9,650 bases of DNA from CAZHUN01 sp043801115 (GTDB taxonomy: Archaea > Iainarchaeota > Iainarchaeia > Iainarchaeales > UBA10191): the NCBI GenBank assembly GCA_043801115.1, contig JAZDMJ010000041.1, positions 1 to 9,650 on the forward strand, in the 5' to 3' direction. Below, in pieces: positions 1 to 6,972 of the stretch. Each line of letters begins with the position of its first letter. Position 1 is the first letter of the stretch. The notes beneath the pieces are model-generated. The model was not told the origin of the DNA. It saw only the letters and a program-made list of their open reading frames with translations, and searched no databases. The position numbers and the translations under genes are program-made.

Positions 1-3000
1 TCATTATTGTATCCGTTCCGGGAAGCGTCAATCCGTTCACGCGCTGGGGGATTTCGTACGCGGGAATGCTCAAGTCCATGGAGGACATGCGGACCAGGTC
101 GGGATTCTTTACAAGAGTTTGCCCGTTTTTGGAAATCGTTCCGTTCTTGAAATCGATTTTTACTTTGTTTCCGTCCGTCGAAACCAAGTTGGTTTCCCCT
201 GTTGTACGGTACTTTAACGGTCCGCCGGGGCGCTGCAACCACAAGTGGAAGAGTTTGGTTCCCACCATTCCGCCGTGCGCGAGGCCCGAAGTAAAGAGCG
301 AAGCTTGAACAATGTCCGTTTCCTGGATTTTTTTGGAAAGCGTTGAAGCTTGTTCTTTCAACGCGTCCAACGAGTTTTGCAATACGCCTTTTCCGCCCGC
401 TTCTGTTGGAGCGGGAGTGGTTGGAGCGGAAGCGAGGCCGCCCAATACTTGCGAAGTGGCTTTTTCGGCCTGGTCGACGATGTTCGAAACTTTCAAACTG
501 CCCAATTGCTGCGCGCTCGAAGTCGTCTTGCTCGTGTCGGGCGCGGGCGCGTAATAGTGCGTGTAATATCCTTCCAAGTCGTCCGTGCAGTCGTGCAAGT
601 CGCGCGCGAAGTAGGCTTGCTGGGCGACGCTGCCCACAATTCCATACAGTCCGAACACGGCATAGCCTCCCGCTTCGGCCGCTCCCAAAACCATTCCCGC
701 ATATTCGGGCTTTTTTTCGGGAATAATGTAGCCGAAGAGGGGAATTTCCTTGGCCTTGGCCGAGCACGTGGTTCCGTCTCTTTGCGCCTGCACCAAATCC
801 GTATTTTCAGAACTCGTGTCCTTGCTTTCTCCGGAAATATTTGTATGGTGCGCGTACGAAATCAAAGTCTGGTCCTTTTTCGAAGGATTGTATTCGAAAA
901 TGTGGCCGTCCACTCTGGCATCGGAAGAGAATGTCGGGCCGAATTGCGTGTTTGCGCTCGAACGGTTCGAAAACGTGCACGACTCGCACTTGTCCGGGCC
1001 GATGAGCAATAGTCCGATGCTTCCGACCAAACTTCTTCCCTGGTTGTTGAAAATGCTGTCGAAAAACTTTTTTCCAATCGGCCAGTCCTGCAAGGGAATG
1101 GATGCGAGGAACGTGTAGGGCATTTTTTGCAGTACTTGCTTGAACAAGTCCCCCTCGTCGCTTCCCGCGTTCGAGAAAAAGTCAATAAAGGCGTCCCGGT
1201 ACACATCTCCTTCTCCTGTAGAGAATTTGACGCTCTTCCACGTGTCGGGAAGCTGGTAGGCGGAAACGTTTTGGAGTCCTGCCCCGGCGATTTCCGCGCG
1301 CTTCACATACCAGAATACGAGAGGCCGAATCGTCCACTCTCCCGCTCCCGAAAACGAAGTGAGATATTTTTTGACCAAGTCCTGTTCTTTGACGGCCTGC
1401 TGGTCGAGCCAGCTGAAGTAGGGCCTTCCCGCCCATCCTTCCGATTCCAGTCGAATGCGCACTTTTTGAATGCCGTCCGGAATAATGTTTTTCAATCGGC
1501 CGTCAATGTATCCTTCTTTTGTAAGGCTGGCGGCCATTTCGTCCCCGCCCAAATACTTTTTCGGAACGGAAGTCAACGGGTCCAAGGCTTTTCCCTCCCA
1601 CACTTCCACGCTGGGGCCCGAAACATTCGAAACAATCGTGTCGATGTTTTGAGGGGTTATTTTGACGATTTGCGAGCCATTTTGCAGTTTGACGAAATGG
1701 TCGGGATAGTTTCCGAGCTTGACTTGGGCCGTCAAATCAGTTTTGGCGATTTGGCCAAGCGATTGCGTAATGTCGGGCTGGAACAGTTCGAGCCTTCCGC
1801 CCGAAGTGATAAAGGGAAATTCCGCGCTTCCAAAACTTCCATTGTTGGCAAACTCCTTCACGATATTGGAAGGCGTGTTCATGTTTCCGACTTGCAAAAA
1901 CGTTCCGTCACTGCTCTTCACCCAGTAATTGGAATACCCATAGCGTTCGTTGTTGGCCCAATACCCCGGCAAGTCCAAGTGCGTTCCCGCGGAAGCGTCC
2001 CAGTCTTTCATGATTGTGGCCACTTGCTTGCCGTACTGGAGGTCGGCCTGAGCGGCTGGCATTCCGGAAGCAAGCGCTAAAGCGCGCTCTTGCTCGGCCA
2101 GCGTAATCGAAGTCGAACTGAGTTTGGAAAAGTTGTACGCGTCGTCGATTTGGTTGACGAATTTCCGGCGCAGTTCGAAGTCTTTGGGAAACTTGGCCAG
2201 AGCACCTCCTTCGTCAAACGCGCTCGTTACCCATGTTTGAGAGCCTCCGGTTTGCAATACTTTTGCCTCTCCCGTAAAAAAGTTGTTCAAATACTTGTCA
2301 AACCCGAGTTCGCGCGTTCTGCTTTCATAGCGCTGCATGTACTTGGCGCCTCCCAATTGCATGGGAGAAGAGAACGCGCCCCTGGCTTTGGCCAGCACGT
2401 CTTTGAAGTTTCCCTTCCACGGCCAAATGCTCGAGCGCGCCTTGCTCTTGAACCACTTGGACGCTTTTCCGAACAACGTGGGGCCGAACGAGGAAAGCGT
2501 GAGCTCGCCCGAGTACCAGGAATTGTAGTACTTGTCGAAGAGCGAGTAGGAGGAAATCAAAAACGAAGGGTCGGAGGCGGGAGACTGCATGCGCGCTTCG
2601 AAATTGACTGCATTAATGACGTTGGACAATTCTTCCCCCTTCAAATGCGTTGCAACGTTCGCGTTGATGTCGGGCTTGACGCTGTTAATGTATTCTTGCA
2701 TGGAAGCGGGCTGGGAAGAGGCAGGCGTTGAAGGGGAAGAAGGCGTCGAAGGAGTGGAAGCGCTTGCGGTTGCGGAAGCGGGAGTGGAAGATTCTTTGTC
2801 AAACGCGGCCTGCGTGCTCAAATAGTCCATCGTGTCCTGCGTGAGTCCTTCCGCTTTCGTGTTTCCCCAAAAATCATTCCACACATTGCGCACTGTACTG
2901 ATAATTCCCTCGCCGTCGTTTCGGATTGCGGTGTTGGGAGAAGAAGTATAACAGGGAACGTTTCCCAGACAGCGGCCGACGCGCAACGTCGTGTCCAAAA

Positions 3001-3481
3001 TGACGCCAAAGGAAAATCCTCCAGTTCCCGCAAGGTCGCCCAAAAAGGCAATATCTTCCGCGCCGAACAGTTTCGTGTTGGGAAGCTTTTCATTCACCGC
3101 GGTTTTTCCGTCCTCGCTCGGAATGACGACGGTATCGTTTGTAATTTCTTCGCGCTCTTTCGCGGCGCCGTCGTCCGAATTGACTTCTTTAAACGTTTGC
3201 CCGTCCTTTCGCAATTGCAGCAAGTTTGTTGCCTCTTGCGCGGAAAGAGTCGTCAAACGGCACGTGTAGGGCGCTTGTTCCGTAGTGGGAATTTCGTCCG
3301 ACTGCAAGGTAGTGGGAATAGGAGCGACGGAAGGAGGAGTATTCGCTGGAGGGGTTGAATTGTCCGTTCCCGAGTCCACGATTTGGTCCGCGAACCAGGC
3401 TTCTCCTTGCGGGAGCGCAAAGCCGAGCGTGGAAAAAAACAACAGCCACAATACCAGGGAAATGGACAAGCCCTTGTTCAC
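1..3481 (-). CDS. giant secreted surface protein, partial (C-terminus beyond left edge)
   Basis: The minus frame is open from GTG 3481 to the left edge (1160 codons, no stop). An in-frame TAA lies two codons upstream of the GTG, so no longer start is possible. A Shine-Dalgarno AAGGTG sits 6 nt before it. Residues 1-22 form a Sec signal peptide (short basic start, hydrophobic core at 5-19, likely cut after GFA). Residues about 35-65 are Pro/Ser/Thr-rich, and residues 231-260 form a second Ser/Thr/Pro/Ala linker, which suggests separate domains. Several N-x-S/T sequons and sparse cysteines, including C832-x2-C835, fit an extracellular glycoprotein. Residues about 925-960 are Gly/Ala-rich and mildly hydrophobic. 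I recognise no family. An S-layer-like, adhesin or pilus-associated exoprotein would fit, but the role is inferred. It has its own promoter and is co-oriented with the membrane gene just upstream. Confidence 0.88.
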   Translation of the reverse strand, partial: MNKGLSISLVLWLLFFSTLGFALPQGEAWFADQIVDSGTDNSTPPANTPPSVAPIPTTLQSDEIPTTEQAPYTCRLTTLSAQEATNLLQLRKDGQTFKEVNSDDGAAKEREEITNDTVVIPSEDGKTAVNEKLPNTKLFGAEDIAFLGDLAGTGGFSFGVILDTTLRVGRCLGNVPCYTSSPNTAIRNDGEGIISTVRNVWNDFWGNTKAEGLTQDTMDYLSTQAAFDKESSTPASATASASTPSTPSSPSTPASSQPASMQEYINSVKPDINANVATHLKGEELSNVINAVNFEARMQSPASDPSFLISSYSLFDKYYNSWYSGELTLSSFGPTLFGKASKWFKSKARSSIWPWKGNFKDVLAKARGAFSSPMQLGGAKYMQRYESRTRELGFDKYLNNFFTGEAKVLQTGGSQTWVTSAFDEGGALAKFPKDFELRRKFVNQIDDAYNFSKLSSTSITLAEQERALALASGMPAAQADLQYGKQVATIMKDWDASAGTHLDLPGYWANNERYGYSNYWVKSSDGTFLQVGNMNTPSNIVKEFANNGSFGSAEFPFITSGGRLELFQPDITQSLGQIAKTDLTAQVKLGNYPDHFVKLQNGSQIVKITPQNIDTIVSNVSGPSVEVWEGKALDPLTSVPKKYLGGDEMAASLTKEGYIDGRLKNIIPDGIQKVRIRLESEGWAGRPYFSWLDQQAVKEQDLVKKYLTSFSGAGEWTIRPLVFWYVKRAEIAGAGLQNVSAYQLPDTWKSVKFSTGEGDVYRDAFIDFFSNAGSDEGDLFKQVLQKMPYTFLASIPLQDWPIGKKFFDSIFNNQGRSLVGSIGLLLIGPDKCESCTFSNRSSANTQFGPTFSSDARVDGHIFEYNPSKKDQTLISYAHHTNISGESKDTSSENTDLVQAQRDGTTCSAKAKEIPLFGYIIPEKKPEYAGMVLGAAEAGGYAVFGLYGIVGSVAQQAYFARDLHDCTDDLEGYYTHYYAPAPDTSKTTSSAQQLGSLKVSNIVDQAEKATSQVLGGLASAPTTPAPTEAGGKGVLQNSLDALKEQASTLSKKIQETDIVQASLFTSGLAHGGMVGTKLFHLWLQRPGGPLKYRTTGETNLVSTDGNKVKIDFKNGTISKNGQTLVKNPDLVRMSSMDLSIPAYEIPQRVNGLTLPGTDTIM
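2702..2791 (-). other. Ser/Thr/Pro/Ala low-complexity linker in the giant protein
   Basis: Codons 231-260 of the giant gene encode almost only Ser, Thr, Pro and Ala with a short S/T-P periodicity (STPSTPSSPSTP). On the plus strand this appears as a purine-rich GAAG/GGAAG run. It is probably a flexible, possibly O-glycosylated hinge between an N-terminal segment of about 200 residues and the large remainder. Confidence 0.7.
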
Positions 3482-3487
3482 TTTTTA

Positions 3488-3493
3488 CACCTT
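3488..3493 (-). promoter_or_regulatory. Shine-Dalgarno site of the giant protein gene
   Basis: On the minus strand the hexamer AAGGTG precedes GTG 3481 with a 6-nt gap (TAAAAA). It complements the CACCU part of the archaeal 16S rRNA 3' end and supports a GTG start that ORF finders restricted to ATG would miss. Confidence 0.65.
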
Positions 3494-3529
3494 GCATTCA
3501 AGCGAATTTCGAGAATAAATAGGTTGGGC

Positions 3530-3539
3530 TTATATAAAT
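3530..3539 (-). promoter_or_regulatory. TATA box for the giant secreted protein gene
   Basis: The minus strand reads ATTTATATAA here, right after the stop codon of the upstream membrane protein gene (3550). Expected initiation about 26 nt downstream falls near 3507 and gives a leader of roughly 26 nt that includes the AAGGTG site. So this transcript is leadered, unlike the first genes of the neighbouring units. Confidence 0.6.
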
Positions 3540-3549
3540 GGGTGCGGTT

Positions 3550-4119
3550 CTAGCCGAAGAAAATGTAGTACAATAGGCCGGTTTGCAGCCAGGGAAAAAC
3601 AATCAAAACGAGAAAAGCAATCAATACGCCCACAAAGCTCGCAACGTACACTTGCAACAAAAAAGGCGCTTTGCGCTTTTCGAGCGCGTCCGAAGCAAAC
3701 GAGGCCAATACTTCCAACGGAAGCAAAAGCAATGTGAGGACGAGGGCGACAACGAGCAGGCGGAGCGCGTTGTACAAAAAAGAAACGAACGAGTTTCCAA
3801 CACTCGCTTCGGGAGAAAGCGGGGCGTCGACGGCCTGGCCGCCTTCGAAAATGATTTGCTCGTTCACGTCCGCCGGAAGCGTATCCTGCACGCTTCCAAC
3901 GGAAAGGGCGGGAAAGGCGAACAGCGCAACAACGCCGATCAATACAAGAACGTACGTTGAAATGGCCGTGGAAAAAATCCACGAAATTTTCCACTTTTTG
4001 GAAATGCGCTTGCGCAACAAACTTCCAATCCACGCAATCGCGCAAACGGGAACGGCCAAGAGCAGCGAGTACAATAGCACGGAAAGAATTTGCAACACGC
4101 TAATAACAAAATCGGCCAT
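3550..4119 (-). CDS. four-helix integral membrane protein of unknown function
   Basis: This encodes 189 aa from ATG 4119. A TTG at 4131 would add four residues, but the TATA box about 30 nt upstream of 4119 makes the ATG a natural leaderless start. Hydrophobic segments lie at about 4-34, 48-72, 111-141 and 153-188. A basic loop (RKRISKKWK, about 36-44) follows the first and an acidic/polar loop (about 78-108, with DTLPADVNEQ) follows the second. By positive-inside reasoning the basic loop is cytoplasmic and the acidic loop outside. No catalytic motif is visible and the family is not recognised. It is transcribed divergently from the 4165 membrane protein and sits upstream of the giant exoprotein gene, which has its own promoter in the 69-bp gap. 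Confidence 0.8.
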   Translation of the reverse strand: MADFVISVLQILSVLLYSLLLAVPVCAIAWIGSLLRKRISKKWKISWIFSTAISTYVLVLIGVVALFAFPALSVGSVQDTLPADVNEQIIFEGGQAVDAPLSPEASVGNSFVSFLYNALRLLVVALVLTLLLLPLEVLASFASDALEKRKAPFLLQVYVASFVGVLIAFLVLIVFPWLQTGLLYYIFFG

Positions 4120-4133
4120 ATAGGGAAACAAAT

Positions 4134-4143
4134 CTTATATAGT
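4134..4143 (+). promoter_or_regulatory. TATA box for the 4165-5409 gene pair
   Basis: The plus strand reads CTTATATAGT, centred about 26-27 nt before ATG 4165, which fits a leaderless transcript. It lies on the far side of the opposing TATA box (4145-4154) with only one base between them, so one TBP/TFB complex would block the other. Confidence 0.6.
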
Positions 4144-4144
4144 A

Positions 4145-4154
4145 GTATAAATAC
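4145..4154 (-). promoter_or_regulatory. TATA box for the four-helix membrane protein gene
   Basis: The minus strand reads GTATTTATAC, centred about 30 nt before ATG 4119, so initiation should fall at or within a few bases of the start codon. The 11-mer TTTATACTACT found here recurs in the promoter of the pilin-like operon at 8473-8481. Confidence 0.6.
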
Positions 4155-4164
4155 CTGTAGTGTC

Positions 4165-4635
4165 ATGTGGGCAATTGGAGACTATAACGTTCTCACAATC
4201 TTCGCCATGCTGTTCGCGCTCATCGGAAGCTATTCCGTCGGCTACTTGTTTTTGAGAGTGGGATGGCCCAAAATCCGCACGTTGGGAGAAGAATACCGCG
4301 CGGGCTGGAGCATTGCAGTGGGAGTCGTGTTTTCACTCTTCGTTATTACCGCAACATGGGCTTCGCGCGCGCTCGGATTTTCGTACGGAGTGAGTTCTGA
4401 ACAGTTTTTTCTAACCTGGACGCTGGGATTCTTTCTCGCGCTCGGAATGTTAGAGATTAAGAGAAAACTCTACTGGGGCAAAATGCCGGAAGAAGAAATT
4501 CCCGAACAAGCGAAAGCGGAAACCGCGAAAGAAGAAAAAAAAGAAACCGAAGCGGAAGAAGAAAAAGAAGCGTCTTTGGAATCAACCGAAACGCCGAAAT
4601 CGGAAGAAGCGGAAGAGCCGATTCCGTACAAGTGA
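4165..4635 (+). CDS. three-helix membrane protein with acidic cytoplasmic tail
   Basis: This encodes 156 aa. An in-frame ATG at 4090 would extend it by 25 residues, but that extension covers both promoters and the start of the divergent gene, while ATG 4165 sits 26-27 nt after a TATA box. Hydrophobic segments lie at about 9-30, 47-66 and 81-97. The tail from about 106 to 156 is dominated by Glu, Lys and Ala and is probably disordered or helical in the cytoplasm. The helix spacing loosely recalls archaeal DUF1616 membrane proteins, but that is a weak impression. The next gene starts 6 bases after its stop and also encodes a very acidic protein, so the two are probably co-transcribed and may act together at the inner face of the membrane. 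Confidence 0.82.
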   Translation: MWAIGDYNVLTIFAMLFALIGSYSVGYLFLRVGWPKIRTLGEEYRAGWSIAVGVVFSLFVITATWASRALGFSYGVSSEQFFLTWTLGFFLALGMLEIKRKLYWGKMPEEEIPEQAKAETAKEEKKETEAEEEKEASLESTETPKSEEAEEPIPYK

Positions 4636-4641
4636 ATTGAA

Positions 4642-5409
4642 ATGAGCGATGAAACTCCCCGCCGATTGAAACGGTTTTACAGGAACAGCGATTCCGCTCC
4701 CGCCCAGCAGGCGCTCGAAAGTTTCAAACAGCAAAACAAGCGCTACCCCACTCCCGAAGAATGGGAAGAAATCGCCTCGAACTTGTTCGACCAGTTGCAG
4801 CGCTCTCCAGAGCCCGGAGGAACGTTCAAGCGCCCCAAAATAGAAGAAAAGGGAATTCCGAAAGTGGGCGCGCCCACTCCAGCCAATCCTTTAAGCCGGA
4901 GGGAAAAATTCAGAATGGAGCATTCTCAAATTCCGGCCGCGACTCCCGCTCCCGCCGCTCAAGCAGAATCAAAGAAAGAAACGCCGCGAGAGAGAATGAA
5001 GCGGCTGCGCGAGGAAAAGAAAAAAAGGAAAGGAGAAGGCGGAGAAGAAGGAGAAGTGGGAGAAGAAAGCATTGTAGAAGAAATGGGAGAAGAGCAGGAG
5101 AGCGGAAAAGAACTGGACTTGAAGAGTTTGCTCGGAGAAGAAGCCGAAACTCCAAAAGAAGGAGAAATAGAGCCGAGCTTGGAAGAATTGGGAGAAGAAG
5201 CGCCCGGAGACATTTCAGAAGAAGACAAAAAAGCGGACGCCCAAACCTGCGCGAATTGCGGAACCAAAGTGGAACAAAAAACTCTTTGCCCGAACTGCAA
5301 AAACGAGTTGTGCGAGCACTGCGCGCTGAAGGCCAAAGTGGAAGGGCCCATCGTCAAACTCACGTGTCCGGGCTGTGGAAAAGAATTTGTTAAGAAGCGC
5401 TTTGGCTGA
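4642..5409 (+). CDS. charged cytosolic protein with C-terminal eight-cysteine zinc domain
   Basis: This encodes 255 aa with no signal peptide or membrane segment. Residues 1-60 are a probable helical domain containing RYPTPEEWEEIA. Residues 60-110 are Pro/Ala-rich. Residues 110-200 are first strongly basic (RMKRLREEKKKRK) and then strongly acidic, probably disordered or coiled. Residues 203-245 hold four CxxC pairs, C203/206, C216/219, C224/227 and C242/245, spaced C-x2-C-x9-C-x2-C-x4-C-x2-C-x14-C-x2-C. That is enough for two zinc ions and resembles FYVE/RING cross-brace domains more than a simple zinc ribbon. The RHHCR lipid-binding motif of true FYVE domains is absent. The start ATG is 6 bp after the previous stop, with a weak GTGA in between. 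Its 3' end overlaps the converging pilin-like gene by 20 bp. The function is unknown. A protein-binding adaptor is one inference. Confidence 0.85.
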   Translation: MSDETPRRLKRFYRNSDSAPAQQALESFKQQNKRYPTPEEWEEIASNLFDQLQRSPEPGGTFKRPKIEEKGIPKVGAPTPANPLSRREKFRMEHSQIPAATPAPAAQAESKKETPRERMKRLREEKKKRKGEGGEEGEVGEESIVEEMGEEQESGKELDLKSLLGEEAETPKEGEIEPSLEELGEEAPGDISEEDKKADAQTCANCGTKVEQKTLCPNCKNELCEHCALKAKVEGPIVKLTCPGCGKEFVKKRFG

Positions 5410-6388
5410 CTTGCTGGCAGACGATGATTCCGTCCTTGTTCGGGCCCGAAAACGGTTCTTTGCTCCAGTCTATTTTGGTCAACTGTTTTGAAACATCGTT
5501 TTTTGTGTCGTCGTACATGATGCTGTCGGGAATGCACGTGGAAACCCACATTTTCAATTCCGCGCGCGCGTTGACGGGAATTACTGAACTGCGATCCGCC
5601 TTCGCGAGCGTGATTCCGGAAAACGCCTGCGAAACGTCTCCCACTTTTGAAACCAGGGACTGCACGTTCAGGGAATTTTTGGCCGTGCAATAAAACTCCA
5701 AATGCGAAGGGTTTGTCAGTGTTGTCAAGGGAGGCTCGATTGTTCCCCTCTCCGATGCTCCGCAATTGAAGGATTCCGTTCCCCCGCCGCGCAACTGCAC
5801 TTTCAAGTCTTTGGGAAAGTTTGTAACGAACAAGTACATGTACACGTAGTTTTTGCTGTCCTGGGTTTCTTGAATGGAAAACAAGTAGTCGTACGAGGGG
5901 GAAACGTTTTGCATGACGTCTTTGACGTGCTGGCGCAATACTTCTCTCGTGGTTTCGTCGTCCAGCTGCGATTTTCCCGAAGCGTTGTTGGAATAGTCCT
6001 GCTTGATCATGGCCAGCAAATAGTCCACTTCGACTGCGTGGTCCAAACAGTCGGAAATTGTTTTATCATCCTTGCACTCGACTTCGATGTTTTTGGGAAC
6101 GCTCGCGTACAGCAATGTTTTGAGCGCGGAAGTCGTATAGTCGATTCCGTACTGCGCTTCCAAATAGTCGTTGACAGTAGTTCCATACTCTGCGGAAAAG
6201 GAAAAAATGCTCGCAACGAGAGCGCCCGTAACGAACAATAGAACGAGCGCGTCCGTCATCGCGGCTTGGCCTCGAGAATTCAGCGCGAAGCGCTTTTTTT
6301 CCCAGGGCTCGCGATTTGCGCCACGCGCAAATGCGCCCATTCTCGGCTTTTCCGAGAATCGGGTTTTCCCAAAAAGGCCTAACGCCAT
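5390..6388 (-). CDS. class III signal peptide (pilin-like) protein, 332 aa, last gene of operon
   Basis: An unusually long basic leader (residues 1-40) ends at SRG40|Q41, followed by AAMTDA and a hydrophobic helix at about 46-66. This is the archaeal prepilin layout cut by a FlaK/PibD-like prepilin peptidase, leaving the helix as membrane anchor or pilus core. The ectodomain of about 265 residues has six cysteines (an even number, possibly disulfides). Start ATG 6388 overlaps the upstream stop by 10 bp and has GGTGG just upstream. An alternative ATG 6340 would give a 24-residue leader. Residues 4-10 (GLFGKTR) copy a motif repeated in the preceding gene's leader, and the leader DNA holds three perfect inverted repeats. 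The exact role, minor pilin or pseudopilin, is inferred. Confidence 0.85.
   Translation of the reverse strand: MALGLFGKTRFSEKPRMGAFARGANREPWEKKRFALNSRGQAAMTDALVLLFVTGALVASIFSFSAEYGTTVNDYLEAQYGIDYTTSALKTLLYASVPKNIEVECKDDKTISDCLDHAVEVDYLLAMIKQDYSNNASGKSQLDDETTREVLRQHVKDVMQNVSPSYDYLFSIQETQDSKNYVYMYLFVTNFPKDLKVQLRGGGTESFNCGASERGTIEPPLTTLTNPSHLEFYCTAKNSLNVQSLVSKVGDVSQAFSGITLAKADRSSVIPVNARAELKMWVSTCIPDSIMYDDTKNDVSKQLTKIDWSKEPFSGPNKDGIIVCQQVSQSAS
6282..6359. repeat. three clustered perfect inverted repeats in a pilin leader
   Basis: Within the leader-coding part of the 5390-6388 gene lie three perfect hairpins: 6282-6294 (AGCGC, loop of 3), 6314-6332 (ATTTGCGC, loop CAC) and 6339-6359 (ATTCTCGG, loop of 5). 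The plus strand has a T run after the first. They fall between the annotated start codon and the G|Q processing site, so they could fold in the mRNA next to the translation start. Confidence 0.6.
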
Positions 6389-6972
6389 GAAATGACCACC
6401 AACTGGACGGGTTTGACGATGATGCCCAAATTATGGGGACGGTTGACTTCGATGACGATGGGATAGATGCGAATCAGCACTTTTCCCTCTTTTTGCAGTT
6501 CGGAAAGTGAAATGTCTTTCAAATCTTTCACGTTCGAACAAAAATATTGCGCGTCCGTTTCCAAGTCGTGGGGCAAGTACAATTCTCTCCGGTTGGAAAT
6601 GTTTCCGTAACTGTCGAACAAGCGCACGTTCAATTCCGTAATGCCCGCTTCGAAGCGGATGGCGCGCACGTTGACAATGTCGCACGCTTTGGCGAATTCG
6701 GGCTGGGACACCCAATATCCAGAACCGCGCAAAATCCTCGCCACTTTGAGCGCGTCCAAATCGTCCGCAAAAGAAGCGTTTTTCGAGTCAAATGTTGAAA
6801 GCGCGCTTTGAAAGGCGGCAAAAAACACGACGAGCGCGAATACGAGGGGAATCAAAGAAGGAAGGTCGTCCCCGATCGGGCCGATGAATCCGGTTTTTCC
6901 CCGAGCTTTTCCAAAAAGGCCAAAGCCGAAGGCCAATTTTCCCCGGGCTTTTTTTAAAAGGCCGTTCAGCAA
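6379..6972 (-). CDS. pilin-like single-anchor protein, 197 aa
   Basis: It starts at TTG 6972, which overlaps the upstream stop (TTGCTGA) and has a G-rich site 6 nt before it. Residues 1-34 form a basic leader with two 14-residue repeats (residues 4-17 and 18-31, GLLKKARGKLAFGF and GLFGKARGKTGFIG). Next come a possible G34|D35 junction, DDLPSLIP, and a hydrophobic helix at about 38-56. The order basic leader, Gly, acidic/polar stretch, helix is pilin-like, but the residue after Gly is Asp rather than Gln, so processing is less certain than for its neighbours. The ectodomain of about 140 residues has two cysteines and ends in a hydrophobic, beta-rich tail (VKPVQLVVISWR). It is the fourth gene of the five-gene operon. 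Confidence 0.8.
   Translation of the reverse strand: MLNGLLKKARGKLAFGFGLFGKARGKTGFIGPIGDDLPSLIPLVFALVVFFAAFQSALSTFDSKNASFADDLDALKVARILRGSGYWVSQPEFAKACDIVNVRAIRFEAGITELNVRLFDSYGNISNRRELYLPHDLETDAQYFCSNVKDLKDISLSELQKEGKVLIRIYPIVIEVNRPHNLGIIVKPVQLVVISWR
6880..6963 (-). repeat. two 42-bp tandem in-frame leader repeats
   Basis: Two adjacent 42-bp units (6963-6922 and 6921-6880) encode 14 residues each, starting GGCCTTTT and containing AAAGC(C/T)CGGGGAAAA. A shorter third copy (GLFGKTR) opens the next gene at 6379-6359. The conservation covers protein and DNA, so it may reflect duplication of a leader module. Confidence 0.65.

Noticed and set aside
350..2731. Long plus-strand open frames (350-1012, 1127-2080, 2090-2731) opposite the giant gene
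   Set aside because: They are antisense to one continuous 1160-codon minus frame with signal peptide, promoter and SD site. Their translations are Arg/Phe/Val-rich with no recognisable features, and they lack promoters and start contexts.
4090..4164. Upstream extension of the 4165 gene to ATG 4090
   Set aside because: It would place the N-terminus across both TATA boxes and the divergent gene's start. The added residues look like translated promoter sequence, and ATG 4165 is at the correct distance from its TATA box.
4642..4830. Possible sigma- or HTH-like motif in the N-terminus of the zinc protein (RYPTPEEWEEIA)
   Set aside because: Only a short PT-x-EE resemblance is present and there is no clear helix-turn-helix. 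It is not enough to claim DNA binding.
4959..5765. 268-codon minus-strand frame opposite the zinc-protein gene
   Set aside because: Its Ser/Phe/Pro-rich translation is the antisense product of GAA/GAG-rich codons. The plus frame has an operon position and a complete eight-cysteine zinc motif.
6282..6300. Hairpin plus T run on the plus strand as an intrinsic terminator
   Set aside because: It lies inside the coding frame of a minus-strand gene and no plus-strand gene precedes it. The plus unit ends 870 bp earlier, and the stem is only 5 bp.
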